Assembly (NCBI GenBank): GCA_031082425.1
Contig: JAVHLB010000002.1
Span: 275,784-339,783, forward strand
Direction: 5' to 3'
DNA: 64,000 nucleotides
From: Candidatus Edwardsbacteria bacterium
GTDB taxonomy: Bacteria; Edwardsbacteria; AC1; EtOH8
The notes beneath the pieces were generated by a model. It did not search any database and was not told where the DNA came from. It saw nothing but the letters and a program-made list of their open reading frames with translations. Position 1 is the stretch's first letter. Every line of letters starts with the position of its first letter. A program made the translations under genes and the position numbers. Shown one piece after another: positions 25,323 to 33,399 of this stretch.

Positions 25323-27161
25323 CTACCTCACCTTTATGGCGTCGAATTTACATTTGGTCACGCAATTGCCGCACTTGATGCAGGTCTCCTGGTCTATCAC
25401 GTGGGGTTTCTTCACCTGTCCCGAGATGGCCGTCACCGGGCAGACCCTGGCGCAGGCGGTGCAGCCCACGCATTTCTCGGGGACGATCTCGTACTTCAGC
25501 AGTTCCTTGCAGGAGTGGGCCGGACACCTCTTCTCCTTGATGTGGGCTTCGTACTCCTCACGGAAATATTTGACGGTGGTCAGCACCGGATTGGGCGCGG
25601 TCTGTCCCAGCCCGCACAGCGAAGAGATCTTGATCTTCTCGGCCAGCTCCAGCAGCAGTTCTATGTCCCCCTCTTTGCCCTGGCCCTTGGTGATCCGCTC
25701 CAGGGTCTCCAGCATCCGCTTGGTGCCCACCCGGCAGAAGGTGCATTTGCCGCAGGATTCCTTCTGGGTGAAATCCAGAAAGAACCGGGCGATGTCCACC
25801 ATGCAGGTGGTGTCGTCCATCACCACCATGCCGCCCGAGCCCATGATGGCCCCGGTCTGGCCCACCGAATCGTAGTCCACGATGGTGTTGCCCAGGGCCG
25901 CCGGGATACAGCCGCCCGAGGGGCCGCCCATCTGCACCGCCTTGAAGCTGCGGCCGTCCTTGATGCCGCCCCCCACCTCGTGGATGATCTCGTTGATGGT
26001 GATGCCCATCGGCACCTCCACCAGCCCGCCCCGGGCGATCTTGCCGGCCAGGGCGAACACTTTTGAGCCCTTGCTCTTCTCGGTGCCCAGGGAAGCGAAG
26101 GCCGCCGCCCCGTTGAGGATGATCCAGGGCACGTTGGCGAAGGTCTCCACGTTGTTGATGTTGGTGGGCTTGCCCCACAGGCCGGACACCGCCGGGAAGG
26201 GCGGCCTGAGGCGGGGCATCCCCCGCTGGCCCTCGATGGAGGCCATCAGGGCCGTCTCCTCGCCGCAGACGAAGGCCCCGGCCCCCTCCTTAATCTTCAT
26301 CTCGAAGCAGAACTTGGTGCCCATGATGTTCTTTCCCAGAAAGCCCCTCTTCTTGGCCTGCTCGATGGCCAGCTTCAGCCGCTCCACCGCCAGGGGATAT
26401 TCGGCCCGGACGTAGAAATAGCCCTCGTCGGCCCCGATGGCGTAACCGGCGATCAGCATCCCCTCCATCACGTTGTGGGGGTCGCCCTCCAGCACGCTGC
26501 GGTCCATGAAGGCCCCGGGGTCGCCCTCGTCGCCGTTGCAGACGATGTATTTTTTGCCGCCCTGGGAGCCCCGGGCGAAATGCCATTTGCGCCCGGTGGG
26601 GAAGCCGGCCCCGCCCCGGCCCCTTAAGCCGGAGTCCAGCACCTCCTTGATGACCTGGTCGGGCGACATCTTCCTGAGTGCCTTCTCCAGGGCTTTATAT
26701 CCGCCGTGGGCCATGTAATCCTCTATCTTCTCGGGATCCATCTGCCCGCAGTTGCGCAGCACGATCCTCTTCTGCTTGGCGTAAAAGCTGTCGTCCGGCA
26801 GGGCCCGGTCGCTGGCCCTCACCAGCCATTCGGCCACCGGCTGCCCTTTGGTCAGATGCTGGTCGACGAAGCGCGGCATCCGGTCCGGGGTCATGTTGCC
26901 GTAGGTGTAGACCTGGCCGTTCTTGTGGTGGACGTCCAGCAGGACCTCGCTGTAGCACATGCCCACGCAGCCGGTGTCGGAGACCTGGACGTTGAGTTTG
27001 GCTTTTTTAAGGCTCTCCATCAGGGCCGCCTTGACCTTGTGGCCGCCGGCCGCGATGCCGCAGCTGCCCAGCCCCACCACTATCCGGTAGTCCGGAGCCG
27101 TCGGCTTTTTTACGGCCTTCTTCTTGGGAAGGGTTTTGGCTTTAGAGGTCGCTTTTTTCAA
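25323..27161 (-). CDS. NuoF/HydB-like NADH-binding flavoprotein subunit
   Basis: 612 residues, ending two bases before the fusion gene. Residues 1-22 are a Lys/Ala/Pro-rich tail. Residues 25-120 form a thioredoxin-like 2Fe-2S domain (CVGMC). The FMN/NADH domain follows (GRGGAGFPTGRKW near 200; CNGDEGDPGAFMDRS). The 4Fe-4S binding site reads SCGKCTFCRVG near 480, and a C-terminal two-cluster ferredoxin contains CVGCTACARVCPVTA and CIKCGNCVTKC. This layout matches HydB/StnB-type subunits that oxidise NADH, often in flavin-based bifurcating complexes. A 291-bp gap with palindromic repeats separates it from the NuoE-like gene upstream. Confidence 0.92.
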   Translation of the reverse strand: MKKATSKAKTLPKKKAVKKPTAPDYRIVVGLGSCGIAAGGHKVKAALMESLKKAKLNVQVSDTGCVGMCYSEVLLDVHHKNGQVYTYGNMTPDRMPRFVDQHLTKGQPVAEWLVRASDRALPDDSFYAKQKRIVLRNCGQMDPEKIEDYMAHGGYKALEKALRKMSPDQVIKEVLDSGLRGRGGAGFPTGRKWHFARGSQGGKKYIVCNGDEGDPGAFMDRSVLEGDPHNVMEGMLIAGYAIGADEGYFYVRAEYPLAVERLKLAIEQAKKRGFLGKNIMGTKFCFEMKIKEGAGAFVCGEETALMASIEGQRGMPRLRPPFPAVSGLWGKPTNINNVETFANVPWIILNGAAAFASLGTEKSKGSKVFALAGKIARGGLVEVPMGITINEIIHEVGGGIKDGRSFKAVQMGGPSGGCIPAALGNTIVDYDSVGQTGAIMGSGGMVVMDDTTCMVDIARFFLDFTQKESCGKCTFCRVGTKRMLETLERITKGQGKEGDIELLLELAEKIKISSLCGLGQTAPNPVLTTVKYFREEYEAHIKEKRCPAHSCKELLKYEIVPEKCVGCTACARVCPVTAISGQVKKPHVIDQETCIKCGNCVTKCKFDAIKVR

Positions 27162-27452
27162 GACAGGATCCTCCTTGTATATGAAGTAATTTTACAATCC
27201 ATGGGCCTCTCTCCGTTGCGGGGAGAGGTTGGAGAGGGGTCAAAACCGGATTCCCGATTTCCCGGAAATGACATGTATTGCCGGGCGGTGCCGCCAAGGG
27301 CGAATGACCATCCGCCTCTACAATAATGTTTCCTTTGTGTGCTTTGTGTTCTCTGTGGTTAAAACAAGTTTTTTTAACAAACCGTGTTTATCCGTGTCCC
27401 ATTTCTTAATAACATCCCTCTCCTAATGCTTTAGGGGAGGGGCAGGGTGGGG
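27162..27452. repeat. Repeat-filled gap between the nuoE-like and nuoF-like genes
   Basis: No coding potential. Two GC-rich hairpins of the dispersed family sit at 27205-27241 (CCTCTCTCCGTTGC and GGGGAGAGG) and 27415-27453 (CCCTCTCC...GGGGAGGGG). No internal promoter is obvious, so the operon is probably still continuous. Confidence 0.55.
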
Positions 27453-27929
27453 TCAGTACTCCTTTACCGCCTTGATGGCGCTCTCCGGGGTCAGCCGGCC
27501 GAAGGTGTCGTTGTCCACCATCATCACCGGGGCCAGGCTGCAGCATCCCAGGCAGGCCACCGATTCCACCGTGAACTTGCCGTCGGCCGTGGTCTCCCCA
27601 TCTTTGACATTCAGTCCGGCCTCGATGGCCACGCTGACCTTCTCGGCCCCGCCCACGTGGCAGGCCGTCCCGTGGCACACCCTCACCAGGTGCTTCCCTA
27701 TGGGCTTCAGGCGGAACTGGGTGTAAAAAGTGGCCACCCCGTAGATCTGGCTCAGCGGTATCGCCAAACCCTCGGAGATGGCCCTCAAGCTGTCCTGCGA
27801 CAGGAAACCCAGCGCCACCTGCACCTCCTGCAGCACCGGGATCAGCGCCCCCTTGTTGCCCTTGTATTTGGCCAGGACCCGGTCGATCTTCCCGGCATCG
27901 GGATTTGTCTTTCCGGCAGCCTTCTTCAT
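27453..27929 (-). CDS. NuoE/HydC-like 2Fe-2S thioredoxin-fold subunit
   Basis: 158 residues, the usual length of the 24-kDa subunit. After a helical N-terminus (ALIPVLQEVQVALGFLSQDSL), the thioredoxin-like domain carries the four cluster ligands: CHGTAC near 91-96 and CLGCC near 131-135. It is the first gene of the three-gene operon and has a good promoter at 27971-27999. It passes electrons from the NuoF-like flavin in a soluble complex; no membrane subunits of respiratory complex I are nearby. Confidence 0.93.
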   Translation of the reverse strand: MKKAAGKTNPDAGKIDRVLAKYKGNKGALIPVLQEVQVALGFLSQDSLRAISEGLAIPLSQIYGVATFYTQFRLKPIGKHLVRVCHGTACHVGGAEKVSVAIEAGLNVKDGETTADGKFTVESVACLGCCSLAPVMMVDNDTFGRLTPESAIKAVKEY

Positions 27930-27970
27930 ATATCTCTCGCATTTTTATGTTTGGATTAATATAAGAAAAT

Positions 27971-27999
27971 ATTTTAACATATAGCCCGCCGCAGTTCAA
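27971..27999 (-). promoter_or_regulatory. Promoter of the Nuo/GltD operon
   Basis: On the minus strand: TTGAAC (27999-27994), 17 bp, TAAAAT (27976-27971), about 45 bp upstream of the NuoE-like start. Confidence 0.6.
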
Positions 28000-28070
28000 G
28001 ATAATTTTATATACGACATTTCCTTTGACTGGCCTCCGGATTTATCGTATAATTCCGGGATTATTATCAT

Positions 28071-28127
28071 AACTCAACCCCACACCCCTTCTCTTTAAAA
28101 GAGAAGGGGCGCAGGGGGGATGAGTTG
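28071..28127. repeat. GC-rich hairpin repeat
   Basis: CCCCTTCTCTTT and AAAGAGAAGGGG form the stem, flanked by AACTCAACCCC and GGGGGGATGAGTT that can pair outside it. It is a member of the family at 30900 and 59703. Confidence 0.75.
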
Positions 28128-28174
28128 GTATCAGATCAACTATAGCTGCAACAATATCATGGATAAAATATAGA

Positions 28175-29266
28175 ATGATCCCCCCGACACCAAAACCCTC
28201 CCCCCGCCTGCTGCATATCGACTGGGCCCGCGGCCTGGCCGTGCTGTGGATGATCCGGGGCCACGTGATAGATTCTTTCCTGGCGCCGGCTTACCGGCAG
28301 TCCCAGGCCTTCCATTTCTGTCAGATGCTGGGGGCCTATACCGCCCCGGCCTTCCTGTTCCTGGCCGGGCTGTCGGTGGGGCTGAGCTATGCCAAGATGG
28401 ACCAGATGGACATCTCCTTCGGCAAAAGGCTGTGGTTCTCCACCCGGCGGGGGCTGGAGGTGCTGGGCATCGCCTACTTGTTCCGGCTGGAGGAGTTCCT
28501 GCAGTGGGCGCCATACTCAAAGTGGCGGGACCTCCTGAAGTTCGATATCCTCAATAATATCGGGATATCCCTGATATTGGTGGGTTTGCTTTTCGCAGTG
28601 ATAAAAAAGAACCATCTTAGATACTGGGCTCTGGCCGCAACGGCCATCCTGGTGGCTTTGCTATCACCGGCGGTCTGGAGCTCTCCGCTGGTCAATTCAC
28701 TGCCCTGGTATATCCGGAATTTCTTCAATGCGTCCGTCGGGTTCGGGTACTTTCCCCTTTTCCCGTATTTTGTTTTCGTCCCGGCCGGGGCCATGGCGGG
28801 CCTGCTGACCAGGCGATTCAGAGGCGACAAATTAAAGCTGATCCTCCTGCACTACGGGCTGATCGCCGCCGGGATGCTGCTGATGCTGGGCGGGATCTGG
28901 GCCGCCGTCAGCATCCCCCATTCCCACGGCTGGATATTGTTCTACAACAGTCCGGAATATTCCTTTATCCGGATAGGGATGCAGGCCGTGGTGCTGTCGG
29001 AATGTTTCTTTCTGTGCCTGTTGTTCAAACCGGAGAGCTTCTCCTTCATGCGGCTGATGGGCCGGCACTCACTGATGCTCTACTGGGTGCACATCGCCCT
29101 GGTCTACGGCCGGCTGACCTCCGGCCTGCAGAAAGATCTGAACTGGCCGCAGGCTATCACAGCCCTGGTCCTGACCGTGGCCCTGATGGTCCTGCTGGCC
29201 TGGACGGTGGAGAATTGGGCCAGGATAAGACCCCGCCTTTCTTTCCCCACGAAATACACCAAATGA
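28175..29266 (+). CDS. DUF1624/HGSNAT-type membrane acyltransferase
   Basis: 363 residues with about ten hydrophobic segments. The N-terminal LLHIDWARGLAVLWMIRGHVID is the signature of the heparan-alpha-glucosaminide N-acetyltransferase catalytic/DUF1624 family, with the conserved His in the first transmembrane helix. Further segments include APAFLFLAGLSVGLSYAK and, near the C-terminus, LMGRHSLMLYWVHIALVYG, typical of membrane acyltransferases. It probably transfers an acyl group to a cell-envelope sugar or lipid, but the substrate is unknown. It is a single gene divergent from the Nuo-like operon and is followed by a terminator. Confidence 0.82.
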   Translation: MIPPTPKPSPRLLHIDWARGLAVLWMIRGHVIDSFLAPAYRQSQAFHFCQMLGAYTAPAFLFLAGLSVGLSYAKMDQMDISFGKRLWFSTRRGLEVLGIAYLFRLEEFLQWAPYSKWRDLLKFDILNNIGISLILVGLLFAVIKKNHLRYWALAATAILVALLSPAVWSSPLVNSLPWYIRNFFNASVGFGYFPLFPYFVFVPAGAMAGLLTRRFRGDKLKLILLHYGLIAAGMLLMLGGIWAAVSIPHSHGWILFYNSPEYSFIRIGMQAVVLSECFFLCLLFKPESFSFMRLMGRHSLMLYWVHIALVYGRLTSGLQKDLNWPQAITALVLTVALMVLLAWTVENWARIRPRLSFPTKYTK

Positions 29267-29288
29267 CACGAAAACACTTTTCAAATAA

Positions 29289-29318
29289 TAAAGGGACACA
29301 GACTGCTGTGTCCCTTTA
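29289..29318 (+). terminator. Terminator of the membrane acyltransferase gene
   Basis: TAAAGGGACACAG (29289-29301) pairs with CTGTGTCCCTTTA (29306-29318), 23 bp after the stop. Confidence 0.85.
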
Positions 29319-29804
29319 TCTATTGTCCTTTACCGTTATCTACATTTATCTTTCCGGTTTGATTGGAACTACCCAGATCCGCTGCAGGCGGATAGGCGGG
29401 GTCCGGGGGCGCAGAAGCGGAGAATAACAGAAAACAATTATTTAAGAGACATTTGCGCCAGAGAACCAACCACCTATTAGCAGGGTAGGTAGCCTTACAA
29501 ATTCATTTAGAAAAACGGTCAGCCCTGTGCCCCCGGCGGGTCTTTCGCCCTTTCTGCCCGCACAGAAAGGGCCGCGAGAAAACAGAATGCTGTCAGAGAT
29601 CAAATATCGCTTCCGCCATATACCCATCCTTGGTCCTTTCTGCTCTCAATCCGTGGATGACACTGTCACCCATTCGGCTTGCCAGGCCAGCTGGCCATCT
29701 CAGGGTGACAGTGCCGCAAGATAGCGACAGCCGGGCACGCCTGCCTGCACGGCAAAGGAACTTATCCCAAATTTCATTTCCTGTCAATATATTTCTCCGC
29801 TTGG
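29319..29804. other. Non-coding stretch with hairpins
   Basis: No convincing gene. It holds a hairpin around 29552-29575 (CCCTTTCTG with CAGAAAGGG) and the palindromic element at 29661-29713. The right end carries the M42 peptidase promoter. Confidence 0.6.
29661..29713. repeat. Palindromic GTCACCC-type repeat
   Basis: CACTGTCACCC (29661-29671) and GGGTGACAGTG (29703-29713) form the outer arms; GGCCAGCTGGCC (29685-29696) is an inner palindrome. It is related to the sequences at 667 and 769. Confidence 0.7.
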
Positions 29805-29833
29805 TTGACTCTGCCCCAAAAGTGTTTTATAAT
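29805..29833 (+). promoter_or_regulatory. Promoter of the M42 peptidase gene
   Basis: TTGACT (29805-29810), 17 bp, TATAAT (29828-29833). Confidence 0.75.
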
Positions 29834-29876
29834 TCATCGTACATTCAGCTGACAAACAATAAATCTAAGGAGCAGC

Positions 29877-30896
29877 ATGGAGCGCATCGTTGAGATCTTG
29901 CGGGACCTGGAGGCCATCCATTCGCCGTCGGGATTCACCAATCAGATCATGGGATATCTTGAGGTGCTGGCCCAGGGCGCCGGGATAACCACCAAACGCA
30001 CCAACAAGGGCGGCCTGGTGGCCGGAAACCATCCCCAGCCCCGGCTGGTGGTGGCCGGGCATGTGGACACCCTGGGGGCCATGGTCAGCGGCATCAATGC
30101 CGACGGGAATCTGTCCCTCACCAAGATCGGCGGGCCCATCCTGCCCTCGTTCGAGGGCGAGTATGTCACCATCCGAACCGTCAACGGCCGGGAGTTCCGG
30201 GGAACGCTTTTATTGAACAATCCCGCCGCCCATGTCAATGACGAGGCCGAGAAGACCGTCCGCAAGGCCGAGAACATGCACATCCGGCTGGACGCCGAGG
30301 TGGCCAAAAAGGAGGACACCGAGGCTTTGGGCGTCCGGATCGGCGATTTCATTTTCTTCGACCCCCGGTTCGAGTTCACCGAGACCGGCTATATCAAGTC
30401 GCGCTTTTTGGACGATAAGGCCGGCTCGGCCGCCATGCTGGACGCCATGCTGACCCTGGGGGCCGAGAAGCTCAAGACCATCCCGGTGGCCTTCTTCTTC
30501 TCCAATTACGAGGAGGTGGGGCACGGGGCGGCCTCCGGCCTGCCGGAGACCGCGGTGGAGATGCTGGTGGCCGACATGGGGGTGGTGGGCGAAAAGGTGG
30601 AGGGCGACGAAAGCTCGGTGTCCATCTGCGTCAAGGATTCCACCGGGCCGTACGATTACGGCATCCGCTGCAAGCTGACCGAGCTGGCGGCCAGGAACAA
30701 GATCCCCCACAAGCTGGACGTGTTCCCGCATTACGGCTCGGACGGCTCGATTGCCTTGATAGCCGGGTACGACATCCGGGTGGGGCTGATCGGGCCGGGG
30801 GTCTCGGCCAGCCACGGCATGGAGCGGACCCATTTGAAGGGCCTGAACGCCACCCGGGACCTGATGCTGGCGTATATAAAAGAGACGCTGGGATAA
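29877..30896 (+). CDS. M42-family metalloaminopeptidase
   Basis: 339 residues, with AAGGAG upstream of the ATG. Dinuclear-metal ligands are visible: VVAGHVDTLGAMV near 58-70, FLDDKAGSAAML near 179, the catalytic Glu pair in NYEEVGHGAA near 210, the Asp in VADMGVVGE near 232, and SHGMERTH near 312. M42 enzymes (glutamyl aminopeptidase/FrvX, often listed as endoglucanase M) form large tetrahedral particles that trim peptides in the cytoplasm. In an amino-acid fermenter this would aid peptide use. The gene is monocistronic, with its own near-consensus promoter. Confidence 0.93.
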   Translation: MERIVEILRDLEAIHSPSGFTNQIMGYLEVLAQGAGITTKRTNKGGLVAGNHPQPRLVVAGHVDTLGAMVSGINADGNLSLTKIGGPILPSFEGEYVTIRTVNGREFRGTLLLNNPAAHVNDEAEKTVRKAENMHIRLDAEVAKKEDTEALGVRIGDFIFFDPRFEFTETGYIKSRFLDDKAGSAAMLDAMLTLGAEKLKTIPVAFFFSNYEEVGHGAASGLPETAVEMLVADMGVVGEKVEGDESSVSICVKDSTGPYDYGIRCKLTELAARNKIPHKLDVFPHYGSDGSIALIAGYDIRVGLIGPGVSASHGMERTHLKGLNATRDLMLAYIKETLG

Positions 30897-30899
30897 CCG

Positions 30900-30977
30900 A
30901 CCTAACCCCTACCCCTTCCCGAAGCGGGAAGGGGTTTCTTATTGCCCCCTCCGCAACGGAGGAGGCAGGGGGCGGTC
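30900..30977. repeat. Two-hairpin GC-rich intergenic element
   Basis: CCCCTTCCC/GGGAAGGGG followed by CCCCCTCCG/CGGAGGAGG and ending GGGGGCGGTC. Base order is nearly the same as in the copy at 59703-59782 next to the DUF559 gene. Confidence 0.75.
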
Positions 30978-31018
30978 ATTGCGAGAAGACTGCGAAGCCA
31001 TACTTATGAAGCAATCCA
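30975..31018. repeat. GTCATTGCGAG...GAAGCAATC repeat fragment
   Basis: GTCATTGCGAG at 30975-30985 and GAAGCAATCC at 31009-31018. An inverted fragment of the same repeat lies at 35308-35350. Confidence 0.55.
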
Positions 31019-31029
31019 CGTTAACCAAT

Positions 31030-31060
31030 AGAAGAAGCCGGGCAATGCCCGGCTTCTTCT
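31030..31060 (-). terminator. Terminator overlapping the stop of the nuclease/helicase gene
   Basis: GAAGAAGCCGGGC (31031-31043), loop AAT, GCCCGGCTTCTTC (31047-31059). The stem reaches into the stop codon (TAG, 31061-31059). Confidence 0.85.
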
Positions 31061-33032
31061 ATATTTCTTTAAATCCAATACTTTTCAGGTAATTATATGT
31101 TGGGTTATAGTATTCAGGTTTTCTGGTATGGTCATCTTCCGAACCCGGTGGCACAACTATTACCATACCTTGCCGTGCTCTAGTCATTAATACACGATAA
31201 GCATTTTTTTGATAATTTTTACGGTCATCTTTTTTAATCTGATTCCATTTGTGCCCACAAAATGACCTATGCTCCCAACCACTTGGTGTGTATCTAAAAT
31301 CAGCATCCCAGGTAACGCAAGCCCAGTCTAATTCTAGCCCCTGCACATGGAATTCTGTCGCCACATCCTCCAAATAATAGGAAGACCTGACATCCTCTTT
31401 CCCATCTAAAAACCAATGAATTGGGTCCATAGGTGATTTTACATCTATGGCATGTGGTTTTAATCTCTCTGCTTGAGAAGATACAACAATTCCGTATCGT
31501 TCTGAACCACGTGCATTTTGTTTAAGCCATTCTTTTGCTTTATTAATGTCACGTGTTATTACAATTGGATATTTATCTTTGACTTTATTTAATGTCTCAC
31601 GTGCAGATTGCACATTTTGATCTAATAATTGTTTTATCAACAATGACACATCTTCGGCTCTGAATGAACGCATTGAAACAGAAAGATGCAATTCTTCTTT
31701 TTTGTTCACATTTTTACGGTTTTTTATTTCAGTTATCACTCTGCCAGCACCATACTCACTATCAGTAAGCCGTGGTGAAATATAAATATGCCAATTGGGA
31801 AATGACCTGTTTAAAGAATCAATCCACTCACTTATACCCGCTTCTCCAGTATTTATTTCTTGCCCACCACCCACAAGGCACACAATGACTGCCCAATCTT
31901 TGTGTCTATCTAAACAAGAAATTAAAAATTCCGGTTCTGATTTGCTGAAATTCGGCGTATTTTTCTTGCGACTCATGAAATTAGCTGTTTGCACCAAGGT
32001 CCACGCCCGTTGAGCTTCGTCAAATAATGCAACATGTTCTATAGGTGGCTGTAAATCAACAAGACAAGCATCACGGAAATTATGGACATTTTGAATAAAA
32101 AGCTTTACCTCGCTCATTGCCTCAGCTTTTTTTACTTTCCTGCCAAAATCTTTCTCATGTTTCACCTTGTTTCGTGCTAAAGCCTCGCGCAAAATGGACA
32201 CCAAGGGTCCATTGCCAGAAAGAAACACACTGTAGAGCTCATTTTTTTTATCAATATGCTTTGTTGCAATATTTAACCCAACCAATGTTTTTCCCGCGCC
32301 AGGAACGCCAGTAACAAAACAAATAATTTTATTGGATTTCTGTTTAGCTTCTTTGATTATTTCAGTTATACTATCAGATGTTTGACTTAGATTTATGGCA
32401 CTAGCATCACTACGTGATATCTCTTCAACGGAATGCCCTTTATAAAGGGCCATCGCAGCTTCAATTATTGTTGGGGTAGGGCAATAACGTCCGCGCTCCC
32501 AATTTGCTGCATCAATTACTTGACCATCAGAAAATTTTATTACATCATTAATAACTGTCTTTAGCAAGTCAACATTGCTCTTAATGGGGAAAAGGAGTTT
32601 ATCGTTTTGTGGTGTCGTTGCAATAATGGGTGACACTGCCAGAGCCTTGGATGCAATAATTATTGGTGCAATATGTTGGTTATGGCTTGTTTCATGGAAA
32701 TTTTTTAAATCTAAGGCGTAATCACATACTTGATCATTTGCGCTTTCCGTAAAATGGCTTTCACCGATTTTAAATTCAAGAACAAAAATAACTGATTTGA
32801 TAATTAGAACAACATCTATTCGCTTTCCCATTCGTGGTATTGAATATTCAAAAAACAATGTCCCTTGGAAATCAATAAGTGCTTTTTTTAATATTTCAAT
32901 TTCATCCAGCCAAGCATCTCTTTGCGTGTTTAATACTGGAAAATCGCTGTTTTTTGTTAGCACCCCAAGTATTTCATTGGGTTTGGTTTTTAAAAAATCG
33001 CTTATTTTTGCAGAATAATATTCTCGTCTCAT
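31059..33032 (-). CDS. PD-(D/E)xK-like nuclease fused to DUF2075 AAA/superfamily-1-like ATPase
   Basis: 657 residues from the ATG at 33032; a TTG 12 bases upstream is an alternative. The N-terminal 150 residues contain RIDVVLIIKSVIFVLEFKIG, which fits the D...ExK core of a restriction-type nuclease. Residues 235-650 are a DUF2075-type helicase-like ATPase: Walker A GVPGAGKTLVGLNIA, Walker B VALFDEAQRAW, and a late arginine motif RVLMTRARQGMVIVV. Base composition is clearly A+T-rich next to its neighbours and codon use differs, pointing to horizontal transfer. Repeats flank it on both sides. The nuclease-plus-helicase layout is typical of phage-defence or DNA-processing genes, but no partner gene is present and defence is inferred only. 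Confidence 0.75.
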   Translation of the reverse strand: MRREYYSAKISDFLKTKPNEILGVLTKNSDFPVLNTQRDAWLDEIEILKKALIDFQGTLFFEYSIPRMGKRIDVVLIIKSVIFVLEFKIGESHFTESANDQVCDYALDLKNFHETSHNQHIAPIIIASKALAVSPIIATTPQNDKLLFPIKSNVDLLKTVINDVIKFSDGQVIDAANWERGRYCPTPTIIEAAMALYKGHSVEEISRSDASAINLSQTSDSITEIIKEAKQKSNKIICFVTGVPGAGKTLVGLNIATKHIDKKNELYSVFLSGNGPLVSILREALARNKVKHEKDFGRKVKKAEAMSEVKLFIQNVHNFRDACLVDLQPPIEHVALFDEAQRAWTLVQTANFMSRKKNTPNFSKSEPEFLISCLDRHKDWAVIVCLVGGGQEINTGEAGISEWIDSLNRSFPNWHIYISPRLTDSEYGAGRVITEIKNRKNVNKKEELHLSVSMRSFRAEDVSLLIKQLLDQNVQSARETLNKVKDKYPIVITRDINKAKEWLKQNARGSERYGIVVSSQAERLKPHAIDVKSPMDPIHWFLDGKEDVRSSYYLEDVATEFHVQGLELDWACVTWDADFRYTPSGWEHRSFCGHKWNQIKKDDRKNYQKNAYRVLMTRARQGMVIVVPPGSEDDHTRKPEYYNPTYNYLKSIGFKEI

Positions 33033-33151
33033 ATTACAAATCAATTATATTATTTTACGCCATTTCTATTATAGCGTTAACCTAAATTCTATACCATCCT
33101 CCATACCAAATCAAGCTAAATCTACCCCTTAATCACACCGCCATTTTCTCC

Positions 33152-33180
33152 TTGAAATCCCCCACCTTTTAATATATAAT
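33152..33180 (+). promoter_or_regulatory. Promoter of the carboxyltransferase operon
   Basis: TTGAAA (33152-33157), 17 bp, TATAAT (33175-33180). It implies a leader of about 210 nt before the ATG at 33400. Confidence 0.7.
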
Positions 33181-33189
33181 AAGATTTTA

Positions 33190-33361
33190 TGCGGCAACCA
33201 GTATCATGCTTTGCCGCAACACGGAGAAACAAGGTCGCTTCATAAAGAGATCCCCGTCAGCCGCCTGGCAACAGGTGCAGGACACCCCTCCGTTCCTCCC
33301 CTTTTTAGGGGAGACTAAAACCCCTCGCCAAATTTATTTGGAGAGGGGCAGGGGTGAGGTC
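33190..33361 (+). promoter_or_regulatory. Structured leader of the carboxyltransferase operon
   Basis: TGCGGCAA (33190-33197) pairs with TTGCCGCA (33211-33218). A short hairpin CCTG-GCAA-CAGG with a GNRA-type loop follows near 33260-33275. The GC-rich repeat at 33290-33361 (CCCCTCGCC...GGAGAGGGGCAGGGGTGAGG) ends the leader. No known riboswitch class could be matched with confidence. Confidence 0.4.
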
Positions 33362-33399
33362 AGAAACATCCAACTTTTAATATAAAAAGGTTTACCAAA

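Noticed and set aside
33240..33300. SAM-riboswitch-like words (AAGAG, GGCAACAGGTGC) in the carboxyltransferase leader
   Set aside because: The order and paired helices of SAM-I are missing and the operon is not sulfur-related.
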